In this document: in pieces, positions 1 to 14,100 of the stretch
Layout of the letters: each line of letters begins with the position of its first letter
Numbering within the stretch: position 1 is the first letter of the stretch
DNA from: Paratinospora sagittata
Taxonomy: Eukaryota > Streptophyta > Magnoliopsida > Ranunculales > Menispermaceae
DNA length: 64,000 bases
Direction of reading: 5' to 3'
Assembly: GCA_035771175.1 (NCBI GenBank)
Contig: CM069598.1
Location: forward strand, 7,347,413-7,411,412
The notes under the pieces: generated by a model
What the model saw: only the letters and a program-made list of their open reading frames with translations
What the model was told of the DNA's origin: nothing
The model's database searches: none
Position numbers and translations under genes: made by a program

Positions 1-92
1 AAAAAAAACAAAACAAAACATTTAAAGTGAGGAAACAACTTTCTTCATGCAGATTGATTCCTTTGGAATAATAAGTACTAAAGTTTGAGTCA

Positions 93-509
93 TCAAGGCC
101 AAGGCCAAGGCGGCCCACCTCCAAATCCATCCCAACCTCCGTAATCATCACCACCACCACCTCCTCCTCCTCCTCCTCCTCCCCCTCCACCACCACCACC
201 TCCTTTGCCAAACCCACCACCAGCTCCATATCCATAACCATAGCCACCACCACTTCCATGTCCACCGCCGCCGCCGCCGCTGCCACCACCACCACCGCCA
301 CCATTACCCCCTCCAAATCCGGCACCACTACCATAACCAAATCCACCACCGCTCCCAGAACCAAGCCCACCACCATTACTACCATCATAAAAAGGGTTGT
401 TCTTTTTCTTCTCCGAAGCACCATTTTTGTCCACTAGTTTTCTAGCCTTAGTGGAGCAAACAAGGGTGCCCAAAAAAAGCACCAGAAACAGAAGCCTAGT
501 ACTAGTCAT
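93..509 (-). CDS. Small secreted glycine-rich protein (putative cell-wall GRP)
   Basis: Single-exon reading frame of 138 residues. Residues 1 to about 22 form a signal peptide: a short polar start, a Leu/Phe/Val-rich core and a cut after the STKA motif. A basic stretch follows (RKLVDKNG, then KKKNNPF), and from about residue 42 the chain is almost wholly glycine, in GGX and GSG patterns with interspersed Tyr, Phe and Ser. It ends in an acidic/aromatic tail with DDYGGWDGF and PPWPWP. Signal peptide plus GGX repeats is the layout of plant glycine-rich wall structural proteins; the wall location is inferred. The poly-Gly part is a run of GGN codons, seen on the plus strand as CCACCACC/CTCCTCCTC, so its length may vary between alleles. 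Low complexity could imitate a coding region, but the signal peptide argues for a real gene. A TATA-like site lies upstream at 587-594. Confidence 0.78.
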   Translation of the reverse strand: MTSTRLLFLVLFLGTLVCSTKARKLVDKNGASEKKKNNPFYDGSNGGGLGSGSGGGFGYGSGAGFGGGNGGGGGGGSGGGGGGHGSGGGYGYGYGAGGGFGKGGGGGGGGGGGGGGGGGGDDYGGWDGFGGGPPWPWP

Positions 510-2122
510 ATTTCCTACTACTATTAGTAGAGTTTAGTTCTAAGGTTGGAGATGATTACTTCAAAGATTTTGAGCTGGTCTTTATCATTATATATCTGCA
601 ATTTCGTCTTGAAATAGTTAATTAATAGAGCCAACTGCTTTCATTTGCCAAGAGACCCACCATTACTGCTAAGTAGTACTACTACTCTCTGGATGAAGTC
701 GGTCTTGAAAAGACTACATTTCTCTGTTTCCACGGCGAGTAATATTGCTATAAAACACACTTGTAAACATCTTCTAAACAGCAGTGCTAAAGTGAGTTTT
801 ATTAATTAATGTATAAGGTGACACTTGAGATTTTCCATGGAACACAGTATAATAATTCTCTTGAGATGTATTTTAGAAAAGAAAAATGCTAAGGAGATTA
901 AGTTTCATATACCAATTGCTATAAATTTAATGTGTCAAACATCCACATTAGATTATTAATTTCATTGAAAAGTGCGTTGTTTTAATGTATTAAAGTTAAA
1001 AGTTGATGTTACGTAGCATTGCTTTCGAAAAGAAAAAAGATCCAAAAGTCAAGTTTTAATTCACTAATCACTCTTCTCAATTTAATTACCCATCTGTTGC
1101 TCAATTACATACCATCAACCGAGTTGTCTGGCTCAAGGTGCTGTGCTATTAAGTCTTGTTAATAGAAGATTATATAAGTAAAACATCTGACAGTAGTCCA
1201 TGGTTCTAACTGGAATATTATTGTACTCTTCATTAGATTGATCCTGTTTTCCGGAAGCACTAATGGGGTAATTTTTATAATGAAGAACGTTATTAATTCA
1301 TGGTGTACATTCTTGGATGATCATGCTTTTCTAGATTAATATGCAATTAAATAGAACAATTGAAGCTTCATTTATTTGTTTTTATCTTAATGTTTTAGCA
1401 TTAAATGCTTTCGTCAGAACTTCACAAAAGAGAACTTTTCAAAACTCGCGACCATGTAATTACTGTTGCATTTCTAGTCACTTGATTTCTTAAACCTAAA
1501 ATTAACTCCTTTAATCTCTATAAAATTTAGAAACAGTGACGCCACTCTTAGTGTTGGTGATTACCTTACCTAACATGGTGGCATTAGATGGAGGTTACCA
1601 ACTAGTAGTCCTGTGCAGGTATAACGTTTATTAACGGCATGAGAAAAAGGGAATTGAACCTAAACTTTCGGCGATCCATTTATTCAAAAGTCATAGGTCC
1701 TAAAGCTGATAGGTCACATCTATCCACTGTCCTTAAAAGCATAATTTTCCAATCCAGTGGGTACCCTACTGAAGCTGTCAACACTTGGGCATTACTTACA
1801 AAAAAGTGCAATTGTATTTACTATACCCTATAATTGAATAGCAAGAGCTTTGTAATTTTTACAGTTGCAGCCAACATGCACATTCCTCATTAGTACAAAG
1901 ATGAAAGAGTATTGGAGCTTTATAGCATCATAATATTCTTATTGACTTCTGATTCTTTCAAAAGATTTTACAAAATATTCATAATATTTTTCAGTTGCAC
2001 CAAATCAAGCAAGGGGAAAAAAAATACAAATTTTCTTTTGACAATTACAGAAACATTGCTATTTACAAATTATTTTTTCAATGCCCGTGATGATATCATA
2101 CGGGGTAAATGCAAAATCCAGT
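510..2122. other. Intergenic spacer with no gene recognised
   Basis: This is the upstream region of the glycine-rich protein gene and the downstream region of the Rab3GAP-like gene; both point left. It is AT-rich. Short open frames at 1639-1833 and 1912-2181 show no recognisable domain, codon pattern or splice context. Apart from the TATA-like site near 590 I see nothing I can name. Confidence 0.6.
587..594 (-). promoter_or_regulatory. Putative TATA box of the glycine-rich protein gene
   Basis: On the minus strand this reads TATATAAT. It lies 78 bases before the ATG at 509, a usual spacing for a plant TATA box with a short 5' leader. Assigned from sequence and position only. Confidence 0.45.
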
Positions 2123-5100
2123 TTAAACAACCGTCCAGTCATTTTCATCTGCATCAACTTGGGGTGTATTACTGGGCTTAGGAGGCTTCTTAGAGAACAA
2201 CCCAGGTTTTTTTAAGAACTGTCTGTCCTTGCCCCCAAAGTTTAGGCTAAGTTTCTTAAATCGACGCTTTGGCTCATCTGTAGCTGAAGGTTCTTCTGAT
2301 TGCTTCATGATCCTCAAACAGTCCTCTGGATTAAATAAGATTCTCTCTACTGTCTCATATACCTATAGCATGAATCAGAAAAGCAGTTACTTACATGTTG
2401 TACTGAACATTTTTGCCATTCCAAACTTCAAAGCGAAATAGCCCAATCGAAATACTTTTGCATTGGGAAGGGAACACCAACGCCAAGAGATTATCACTTT
2501 CCATGTTGGTAGTTTATGCATAATGTGGGTTTTATACCAGTGGCTAAGTTTTCCACCTTCAAGCTACTGATCTTGCTAAGAAAGTCATACAGTGATTTCA
2601 CCTACTTCAGATGGTATCTTGCTTACTTTATGAGGTCTCCATTGTATAGATATGAAAGGCATGGATTAACTACCTTTGCTTCATGCCATAGACAAAGCTT
2701 TCAAAAGTAAAGCAATCCTAGTTCTAATCATTAATATGGCTTTACTACCATAGCACTCTATCTTATGGCTATGGCTATGGCTAAGGCTAGAAAATATACA
2801 GAGACAGGTATAGCCTACCTGGTAGAGATCGTCAACATTGTCAATCCAGACGTCTCCTTGACATGTAGCAATGACATACTCTTTGCATTCGTAAAACAGC
2901 TTAATCAAGGTACCATTCGTGGGTAGCATACCTTCAGCAATTGCCAACCCTGAACCCAGCTGGAAGTTATCCACAGGAATATCACATTAGCACTAGTGAA
3001 GAACAAAGCTCAGGGGTATTAGTTTCATAGTTCAGTTATAGGCAAATGCTAAGTTATAAGGTGATTTCAAACCCAACCAGCACAAAGCATGAACATTGTA
3101 TCCTTCAAATATGCGCAAGTTTACTTATAAATGGCAGACTATATAGAGGGAATAGCAGAGTCAGCCACATGGAGCTAATTGGAAAACAATAGCACATGAG
3201 AGAGACCGTTGACTTTGATCTAACTACATAATTTGAACTCAAAAACATTCCACCAGTTTTGAAAAGGAACCAAATCGAGAAAACATCAACACCTAAAACA
3301 ACCCCTTCTCATTAAGCCCAATAACAGAGTACACAATGCAATAGTATGCAGTGCTCCACATACTAACAAGTAACAACCTTAGCAAAGAAAGGCAAAAGAG
3401 GTGGAAAGGAAAGAACGCATCCATGCACCTAAAGAGAGTAGAAAATCTATAGCAAAATAACAAGAAGGAATAATAGATGTTAACGTAGTGGTATCAGATT
3501 CTCATTCCATTGTCTTTTTGTGGTAATGCATAATTAAAAAAGGTAGTCTAATATACATAGAGTACTAGGGGTAAGTCAAAAAGTATAAAGACTTTAAAGG
3601 ATATAGTAAATTCCATGGTCGCATCTTTCTAAAGGAATTCTCTCTTTTATGAACGTGGTGAAACCAAGAAACAAATAGCAATTAGTTTTCTGAGTATGAT
3701 CCATTTATAGAAAGACAATGGAATGATAGTTTATGATGGGTAGCACCCAACCGTAACATACAACATCTGAGAAAGTGAAGTAAACCAGATAGTTGCATTA
3801 GTGAAATGAAACAAGAGTATCAATAACAATAGTCAGGCAGCAATAAAAAATATAATAACAGGGTACTTCCAAGGAAAGGAAAGGACCATCCTCAGAAAAT
3901 AGATGTGTTTGAGGTGGAAAAACGGCAGAGGATCTTTTTTTTTTTTTTTTGGAAGGAGAAGTTTAGACAGATAGATAACTTCTATCAATTGCACTAAGGC
4001 TAAATAAACTGATTTCTTGCAAAGGGTTATGCTGAACCAGTGTTTTAGTTGGAAGCATGAATGAAGAAGAAAAGGCGCACCCAAGGTGCAGAAGTCCCTT
4101 GCAATGAGGGAAAAGTTGCAAGTAGTAATTTTAAAACAAGAAAAATTAAAAAGTAATATAATTAACAATAAGAATGAAAATGCATGTTAGAATAAGGCAC
4201 GATTGACATAATTGACTATATTTACTATAAGGAAAAGAATTACTTTTAACATTTTCATAGAAAAAAAAAATGCCATAATCTACACTTGGATTCATGTTAG
4301 AATAAAACATCGTATTGTAGGTTGTAATTAGATTATCTGTTAAAAAACATAAATCTCTTTAAACACATAAAAGTGTAGATCTTTTAAGTTATCTAAAAAG
4401 AAGAATGACAGGAGAGCATAAATAACTCTCTAGTGGACAAAAGAAATTGTTTTCGCAAGTATCAGTTACCAAACACAGAAATCAGCAAAGAGAAAATTGA
4501 GAATATCTGGATGGATTAAAAATATACTTACCAAAGAAATGAAAAGCTGTTGGAAAAGAAAATTAGGTGAAATTTCCTCAAAGGAATTCAAGATGCCCTC
4601 CCTACAAAATTTAAATCAATCAAGACATGTCAAGTATAGTGTTCAATTTCATTTTGTAATTTTTCTGGGAACACAAGTTAAAGTAGTTAAACCATATTAA
4701 AACTTACACAGCCAAATCCTCATCATAAAGTGGTGTCTGTCTGACTGCAGGTAATGGCTTGGCAGTTTCCCACAACTCACGCCATAAGTTACCTATAAAT
4801 TTGTATGATGGCATATAACAAATAAATAGTGATTGAATCATATATTTCTAACAAACACATTTTAAGGCCAGTCAGAGCTAGTTACTGGACATTGGTATCC
4901 TCACCATGGAACCATTTTCAGACTGGGGAAATTGGGGATGGAAGGAGCATATTTTCATTTCTATCCTTAAGAAAAAGTGCATTTTTTTCAAACCTCAGAT
5001 CACAAATTATGATCTATGACTTAAACATCTTTAGCCACCTCAAACAAAATAAACCATAGACTTCAAAATATTGACTCCAATTTGCTAAATGTTGCATATG

Positions 5101-8100
5101 CTTCAGAAATTCCATAATATTGGCAACACTAGGAGAGATGTTTAATCAGTAGGATACGAGAATATGAGATATGTACAATGATTCCCCGTATACTTTAATA
5201 AAGCAAGAAGTATAAGTATATTGGTAATTTATGTCTACAAAACCTGCCCAGGATTAAATGAAATCTTCGTCAAAGAAATTACTTCTCCTAACATGAATCC
5301 CCTAGTAAAAGTTTCATCATATCTTCTCCATGTCCAGACTGAAATAAAATATTCAATAGTTTGATCCAAAATAGTTGACATGGTGTGACAGGGTGCTTGC
5401 ATTTTGAAGTTTTTCAAAATGTGACAGGATGCTTGCATTTGAAGTTTAATATAAATACAATCTTTGTTTCTGCTCAAAAAAAGAAAAAAGAAAAAAAAAG
5501 TGTTGCATGGTGCAACCAACTGGCTAAGAATCTCATCTATCAAAACACTTTCTTATATCCTCCAAATCTGCCTTCTTTTTTCCCATGTGCTTCGATCTTG
5601 ACATGGTTGGTTTCTCTTTTATTAATTAACCTTTGTTTTTAACAGTCACCAGAAACCATTCTTATGAACAGTTGTACTAATTTATTTTCAGAAAAACCTT
5701 TGAATCAGATCAAAACTAGATAGTAACATTAGAATATCTTTTAACATACCAACACATAAAGAATCACATAATTAAAGGGCTTGGTGCAATGACAGAAATT
5801 CCTCCAATGTGACCTGGAGGTCATGAGTTTGACCCTAGAGACAGCCTTTCTACGCCATAGGGATAAAGCTGCTTACATCACCCTTTCCCTAGATCCAGCA
5901 ATGATGGAGGCCTTATGCATTGGATACACCTTAATAATAAGAATGCCAAAAGGTCATTGCAATCCTATTCATTCATATATCTCATAAATGAAACAGAGTA
6001 AAAACTATGTGAATCATTGAAACCATTTCTTGCATTTCCATCCATACATGTTGGATCAGGAACACTTGCATGCTTCTATTTTTTCTTTTCTTTTTTTTAA
6101 ATTCTTTTTTCTGTTGGTTGTGCTATAAAAGGATATCATTTACAAAGAAGGAGAAGGAGGATAAGGAGAATATGATTATGAAGAAGAAATATACTAGGGT
6201 TCCTTTTTCTGTTTACCCTTGCATTTGAATGAAAAAGAAAGTTCTCCAAGTTTCTACAAGGGAACCATCTTGAGTAAACAAATCGACTATTCTGTTTCCT
6301 TCTTTTAGGAGTGAGACTACTTTCCACTGTTTGAACATAGTTATCCTCGTTTTTAGAATTCTAAATAAGGTAACTTCAAAATATGCTGAATGTAAATTAA
6401 AAAATTAAGTGGCATTCCAAATCAATGTTATAAGAATCGACCTTCTTTCTGCATTCGACTACTTAGTTGACCTCTTCTGGATGATGACTCTCCTAAATCA
6501 GTTGTATCTTTAGCCTCATCATTTTGATCTGCTCTTGTCCAGTCTGGGGGAGAGTGCCATCTTACAAAATCTTCCAGAATACACCCAGGATTTGCTGCCT
6601 AATAATAATTACAAGAAACTAAAAAAAAAAATCATCCATAGAAAGTGATATTCACCACATTTATATATTACCTTGAAAGCCTGCATGTCAGAAAGGAGTT
6701 GAGAACAGCCAGCACCAACGCTGAGAACAATAACGTGGTGATCAGTTTGAAATTATTACATTATGAGATCAGAATTGCCCCAGAGGGGAAAATAATCTTT
6801 ACCTATAATCTAAAGGTATAATACCAACAGAAACTTTTAAAAAGTACATGATCAAACCTTCTCAATCATCATTACTGCTTACCAACATCATTGTTCGCAC
6901 CATTATCAGTATTGTCACCTATGCCAGCACAAGTCTTGTTCAATACCCACTTTTTCTGGATGTACATAATATATTTTTCTACTGCATTCTATTTCCAGCA
7001 TTGTTTCACCTTTTTAAAGATTTAACTTGCACAACAGAGTTCAGTCTCAAAGTTGCGATGAGTGATTAGTGAACTCTCAAAATATATTAGTCAACTTCCA
7101 GCGTTTCATATTTCTCATTCAGCTATTCTTGATAAATTTGAACCTGTCGTCTTACATTTATTCGTAGAGATACTATTCACCCTGCTCACCATATTAATCC
7201 AAACTTGATATCAGTATGCTGTTTCTTGTCAGTCAAGCATTCAACTCCAAAAAACATAGTGTGTTTCATGATTGCTCTGTAAGTTTGACATATACAAGTT
7301 GGTTGTATGTACACAAAGAATACATACTTGGAGCAACTTAACTGATCAAGATACTATAAGGTTTTTATTGAAAGGTTAGAACAATAAACTAGGTTGGTCT
7401 AAGATCGTAAGTAGAGATTGAATTGGGTTTACGGGAAGGTGAATTATAAGCAATTAACCATTATCAAATTGGAATAATGACAATGCTTTAGGCGGACAAA
7501 AACAAGATAATTTAGGGCTTTGGGATCTAAAGATCTAAACCTAAGTAAATCAAGGAAAAATTAAAAGGAAGAGAAATGTTTTTGTGTGTATGGAATCTCA
7601 ATATACGAATAGGCTACTAAAATAACACCAATAAATGACAAAGTATCAAGGCTTGGCTAGGGATTGATTAGGCTATTGCAAAGCATTTTTACCTCAAATC
7701 GTCTTGGTTGTGCTCTGAAGAAAAAAATAAAAATAAAAGAGCTATGTAACGATAGTGCATTGGAAAAGACTATACAATGGACCTCCCCTTTATACAGAGG
7801 ACTATCTCAGAGCAAGGGTTATTACATAATAACTTAAGCACTTTACAATAATTTGAAAATTTATTTTAAGAAGGTAAGCAAAGGATGTCGGAAGCTTTTC
7901 TCCCATTTTTATATCTTCTTCTTTTAAACATGTATAGATAAAAATAAGAAAGTATTGTTTATCTTCAAAGTCAACAAATTTTCATTAAAACATTCACTAC
8001 TCAACATACGAAATAATGAATCATGTTTTAAGACAATATTGATATTCTTAAAAGTTTTAATTTCCATAAATTCCCTTTTGAGGATTTCGAGAACCGTACT

Positions 8101-11100
8101 TAGGATATATGCAACTCATTTAAATTTTAAACCACAAAATAGTTTATATATAGAAATATTATGCATGTACTTTATGCAGTTTATTTGATTTTACCACCCA
8201 TAACTAGGTAATGCCTGAGCACCATGTTGTCTAAGCAGCGCTAATTGCCCAAGCATCTAGATGGCTTGCCAACACTGGTTAGACATTTGATATAGGTAGC
8301 ACCCATAACTCTCAAAATTTTATTGCAATTATAAAAGATACAACCAAATAAGTGAAATTCTCAAAAGTTCAATCCTTCAACTTGCTAGGATCATATACAT
8401 GTTTAAAAATTATTCTTTGACTGAACTCTAGAAAAACTATTCTTTGACCGAACTCAACTCAACAAAGTATTTCCCCAACTACATGAATTGGCTTCCTCCA
8501 CTTCACTCTGCTCATCAACTAAGTCAAAACTCCTAAACATTAAAACTAAAACTCGCTGAACATAAATATTAAAGCAACCAATAGATTTAGTAATCACAAT
8601 TTCACAATAAACAGTAAGTGATGGAATTAACATTGAAAGTAAGTCTGAACATTATGAACTATGAACAGTATGTTCGAAATTAACAAATATTCTAACCAAT
8701 AATCAAAGAGGTATATGGATTGGACCTCAACTATGACTTAAGAATTTAATGCATTTCATTCACAACACTAACCTCCCTGTTCGCAGCACCAACTCCTCTG
8801 TTTCTTTGATAAAATCTTCTGTAAGAATAGGTCCCTCCTAGACATGAAGGATAAACATAAATCATATTCCAAAGAAGATTGGAGTAATAAGTACAGATCC
8901 TATAGCATGACATGTTTCAAACCTGGGTTATAGGAGAGTATATAGGTTCACCGGTTTCTAACATAGTTAAACCTTCAGATGGATGAGCAGCTCCAAGTCG
9001 AAGGATAAAATCCCCATTGCTAACTTTAGCATAAAGGATGGAGCTTGAAGACAGCTGGCTGGGGGAAACAACCAAGTCTTCAGCATTTGAAACGGTTTCT
9101 CTCATAATAGAGTTCAGTGACTCAGAGGCAATAGCATGGCGCCTTTTCCTGGAAATACAACAATTAAGAACCTGCAATTGCTGATGCAAAAGACAGGAAT
9201 TTAGATCTGGATTATCATTCAGAGGCACTCGAGGTACTGGCTGTCCATCAGACCATAGTCTTCTCAACTGCATATGCGTGAAGGACTTATTAATGACTTT
9301 ACAAGCTGAAAAGTTGCTTCTTTTTCTTTTTTTCCTTTCTGTTTAATCATTTAACTAAGAACACTATTTACATGGCCATCATATTTCTGGAAAAGAACAT
9401 GAACAACTTCATTTCCATTATGAGAGAAATTAAAGACTTGACAATGAAAACTTTTTTTTACATTACCTAGGGATGATTATACAGAACTTCCATTAAAATA
9501 TGACAATATAATTAGAAAAAAAGCTTATTACTGAAATATAGTTTTCCATTCCATAAAAAATTATAGAACGAGAGCTTTGAGTAAAAGAAGTCATGTTTTT
9601 ACTTGTCAATTCCAAAAAGAATTGATATTGAGCCTAGAATGAGAATATAACAGCATAAAGACAAGGGGAAAAAATGGCAAAGATTTAAAAAAAAAATAAA
9701 AGTAAAGGTGCATAAATGAATGGAAACCATTTATTTGATTTTCTTAATGATAAAGGAAACAAGCAAACATAGACAAAAGAAATAATAAAAATAGATTTGA
9801 CAACTTCAACAAGCACATCATTTTCAAAACAGCGATAAGAAGGCAATGAGCATTCCAGGCAAAAAGCTGTTAGAAATTCATGTGCTGAAGTTATCAAGTT
9901 CAAACATGCATTCCAATTGGTAGAAGAAAACAAGTAATATATATATATATATATATATATATGTTAGAATTTTTCATTAAGATTTTAGATATAGAGGCGC
10001 TGATGCTATTATCGTTGCAAGTAACATTTACATGCATACACAGATATAAAACATCAAGTGGTTAGCCGCTCATCTACAAAACTTTGCGACATGGATGGAG
10101 ATAGTCACTTTTACTAAGCCTTCATGAATGCCTAAGATCATTATTTTGCAACTTATGTGCATATATATGCACATTTTTTCCACCTAAGTATAAAGGGTTT
10201 TGATTTCAAGGAATCCCGATATAGTACACAGAAGACAAGAAAACCTCAAGTATTAGCGAAGGGAAGGTATGGCACTTGCCTTGTCTCACAAAAGTAAGGA
10301 GCTGAGGGAAGGTTTTCATTTCAACCTCAGTTATAAGACGATGGAAGTGAAACCAATTTTTTTTTGTAGGGCCATAATTTGCACCTTTGTAGTGTCTATC
10401 TCTGCCAAGCAACGAGCTTCCCTTTTGAATAGGAAAAATGAGGGCGAAGTAGTAACTAACAATGTCTTCATTTTAGGGAGAAACCAGGAGCCCCAAGCAT
10501 TGTTGAAACCATATCATATTTAAGGCCCTGGTTAGGATGTTATTGTAGGTATTTAGGGCAAGGAACAACAGGATCCATATTTCCAAATATCAATCTGTGG
10601 ATAATGGTTTACTTTTGATAGAGTTACAGTGGAACTAGGTTAGATTCTTGAGAGGCATTCCTTGTTGCTTTTCAAGTAGTTTCTCTGCTTTGAATAAACC
10701 TTACAAAAACTCATACTTTTGGCTGCAGTCAAGGTAATATCTTTGAAAGAAAGTATTAAGCCTTGGTATTGAAGATAGTCATCTAGCCCTTTTCTCCTTT
10801 ATTGCGCGAACTCTTTCTTTTAAATTTAGAGACTTGAGGATCTATATTGTTGGAAGATTTTGCTGGATATCAGCATCTTGGTAACCCAATAACTTATCTA
10901 TATGCGTAGAATGTCTATGATCAAACAGCATGGTCTCTAGTCTTCATGGTTAGTTCATCTTTCTTTTCTCAAGGTTGTCTCCATCATCAAAATAGTGGAG
11001 AGTCATGAATAGTTTTACAAGGAATGCCAAAGGTGCTATGTTGTAGTAGGACATTTTCCTTAAATTTGAGAATACTTGGCTCCTCATGAGAAGGGGGTTA

Positions 11101-14100
11101 GGAAAAAAACCAATCAGTGAGTTTGGAGAGGTATCTAACTAGGAATGCAAGCATTCTATGAAAAATAGAAACTCCCCATGCTACAGTTCAACCAATGGTT
11201 GACCTTTTCACTTGCACAAGTTAGTTGACCAGGAAAACTTTCTGCTGAACAAATGTAGAACCGGCAACAACAAAGGAAGCAATGTCTTTGTAATAATTCA
11301 TAAAGTTGTTGAATAAATGAGGGTTTATTCTTAAACAAGTTTCCTCAGGTTAGTGTAACTTATATTGAAGCAGTACTTACTTCTGCAACAACCCTGAACC
11401 AAAAGAGCGCCATTTTTCGCAGTGTCTTGATGCTTCCAATGATTTCAGAGAGTCTAACAACAAAGCCATCAGCAGGGGCACCGTGAATCTCTCTAGGTAA
11501 AGATGATATCGCTGAAGCAGCACCTTCTGTTCTTCCAGGAAGATGTCCCACTGCGAGTATCTTGCAGATATTACAATGGAAGTGAAAGATCATCAAGGGA
11601 CAATGCATATACTAAGACAAAAAAAATCAATCTAATTTTCAGAGAAACTAAGTGAACTTTTTACCTGTATCAAATAACAGTTGGCTCAAGAGCAGGATTT
11701 CATCATCATCACCAAAATCAGAAGTCAATTTCTCTTCTTTTTCACGAAGTACTATTGACTTCATTACAGAAAAGGTTAAGCCCCCTCTCTCTCTGACGGG
11801 TGAAGACTCTCTAGCTGATGTTAGAAGATCTTTAATTGATTTATATTTTTTCCCATACCTATGGAGATGGTATAAAAGAAATAAATCAAAAACTTAGTCT
11901 TGAAACAAACAGTAATTCTTCAATATTAATGGAACGAGAAGAACAGACAATAAAATCAGCACAACCATCTGCAATCTCATAGGTTCAGATGAGATGCCAA
12001 CCTCCCTAATATGCAGTTCCCATACTCTTCTGTATAATTAAGAATATCAACTATGTTTTCTTAACACCACTACTAACACAAGGGTTTCCTAATTTCACTT
12101 TAACTTCCATTATGTTCCAAATATGACAAATTTGTCAATTCAAAAATGGGCACCCTGTTGCATATAATAATATTATCAGCAGAGACCCCAGCTAAATATA
12201 AACGGAAACAGAAAAATTATCAACAACTGACCACTTCTAAATGTAAAACTTTTAGGCCACACCAGTTCAAAGATGATGGATGATTGGCCACTACAAATTC
12301 GAAGTACTAGTGTAGAAAACAACAGATATTATGCATATAGCTACAAACCAAAAAAACAACAAACTTATCCCAAATTTTTATGATTGCCAAATGAGTCATG
12401 TTCTTCCAGTCATCTTTCAAGAACTATGTCCTCTATTAATTCAGTGATTTTCATCCTCTATCATTGCTTCACCCAGTTTTTTTTTGGACTTCCACAGTTC
12501 CTCTTCAACCTTGGCCTGCTCATTGTGGTTATGATGTACAAGGAATCAATCACATAGAATTTCCACTTTAACAGTTCAATTTTCAAGCTAGGACCTGCAC
12601 GGGAACATTCTCCTCAATCTCTCAATATTGATCAACTCATGGACAAAAGAAACAAGATAATTAAAATTGTTTGGCTGCTAATTAAAATGGGAAATCATTT
12701 TATTTTGTATATTTTCGTCCATTATCACTATTTATTCATTAAGGTGGAATTTCAATCGTTGATTTTAAGGCGTCGCCTAGGCAATTTGAAGAGAAATTGC
12801 CTAGGCGACATCCTAGGCAGGCAGTGGGGGTATTTGTAGTTTCTAAAATTGTGAGGGAGGTTTCAATAAATAAAAAAACACCCTTTAAAAGCAGCTCCCC
12901 CCCAGTTCTCGACTATAAACCTTGACTCCTCTCTCCTAAACCCCATCCCGTCCATCAAATTCCCTTCCATTGCCATGACCCGCCCTTGAAAGCTTTGGCG
13001 ACGATCCAACAACCTTCCGGCGAAGGGTTTTGGTTGCTTCGGCGTTGTGTTGCTCTCCAACGAAATCAATTTTCATCTTTGACGCACTGGAAACTTTTCA
13101 AATCTTTTCGAACATCTTCCCTAAGCTTGAAATTGAATCTTGCAATGTTTCAAACCGTCTCAAACCATCTCTAGTTTTTTTCTTTTTTTGCGAATTTTTC
13201 ATCTTTAATTTTATTGAACTCAAATCCTTATATTCTTTTTATTCTTGTGAAGATTTGAGTGTCTTTTCAATTCTCATCAAAGATTTGGATTTTGGATTCT
13301 CCAACTCTCAGTCTTGGCTTCCCATCACACGTGCCACGTTTGGTTTTTTTTCTGTCTTTTCCTCTTTTTTTTGTTGACTGTTATTCTGCACACCATTTTT
13401 TTTTGGCCCCTTGCTCTTTTTTTTAAGCTACTTCAGCAACTAGTATTGTTGCTTGCACACAACATAACAGAAGTAGTATGTAACATTTTCACCCAAAAAG
13501 CCAAAAAAGGACAAAAGGACATGATTGGTATTATTAAAAAGTCGAAGGATAAAAACTAGAAAAAAGAAGTTTCTCGAGATACGAAAAAGGATATAATGAG
13601 AATTACTTTAAAAGAATCATCTCGAGAACATACCCGAGTAAAGGAAGAGACGATAAATAAATAAAAAGTTCAAGGGAATTTTGGGAAAGTGACAAATTTC
13701 ATCCTATAAATAGGGGGATCATTTTCAAATCTCATTCAAACTTTTCAAAACTCTTTTAAGATTTTCAATATTTTTGTGAAAGCTCAAGGAATTGTTGTTT
13801 TACTGCGCATTTCAAGGTGGGGAGGAACCTATGATTTTTGCATTCTAGTCTTTTCATTAAATTTTTATATTCATACTGTGGTTATGCGCACAACTTTATT
13901 TTCACTAGTGAATGTTATTTGGGTTGGAAGTTGGCCCTTGCTGAAATGCTAGACGCAACTTATTTGGGGTGGATTGCTAAATGCAGCTTATTTAGGTTAG
14001 AAGCTGACCCTTGCAGGATTGCTAAATGCAGTTTATTATTTCATATTTCATAAACATATGCATATGTGTCCACTTGTTGTTATATTCCTATTTGAATATT

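Noticed and set aside
93..509. Reading the GGN/CCN run as a simple microsatellite only
   Set aside because: A signal peptide and non-repetitive N- and C-terminal parts in the same frame support a real glycine-rich protein.
5795..5838. tRNA-like A and B boxes at 5776, 46501 and 47076
   Set aside because: No cloverleaf can be folded and the sequences continue into a SINE body, so these are SINE heads and not tRNA genes.
10206..10523. Open frames on both strands in the Rab3GAP intron between exons 6 and 7
   Set aside because: No recognisable domain. They may be decayed transposon sequence, but I could not identify a family, so no feature was called.
12986..13559. Overlapping plus-strand open frames of 62 to 115 codons
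   Set aside because: They lie inside the hAT element, are rich in Phe, Ser and Leu from T-rich DNA, and match no transposase or other domain.
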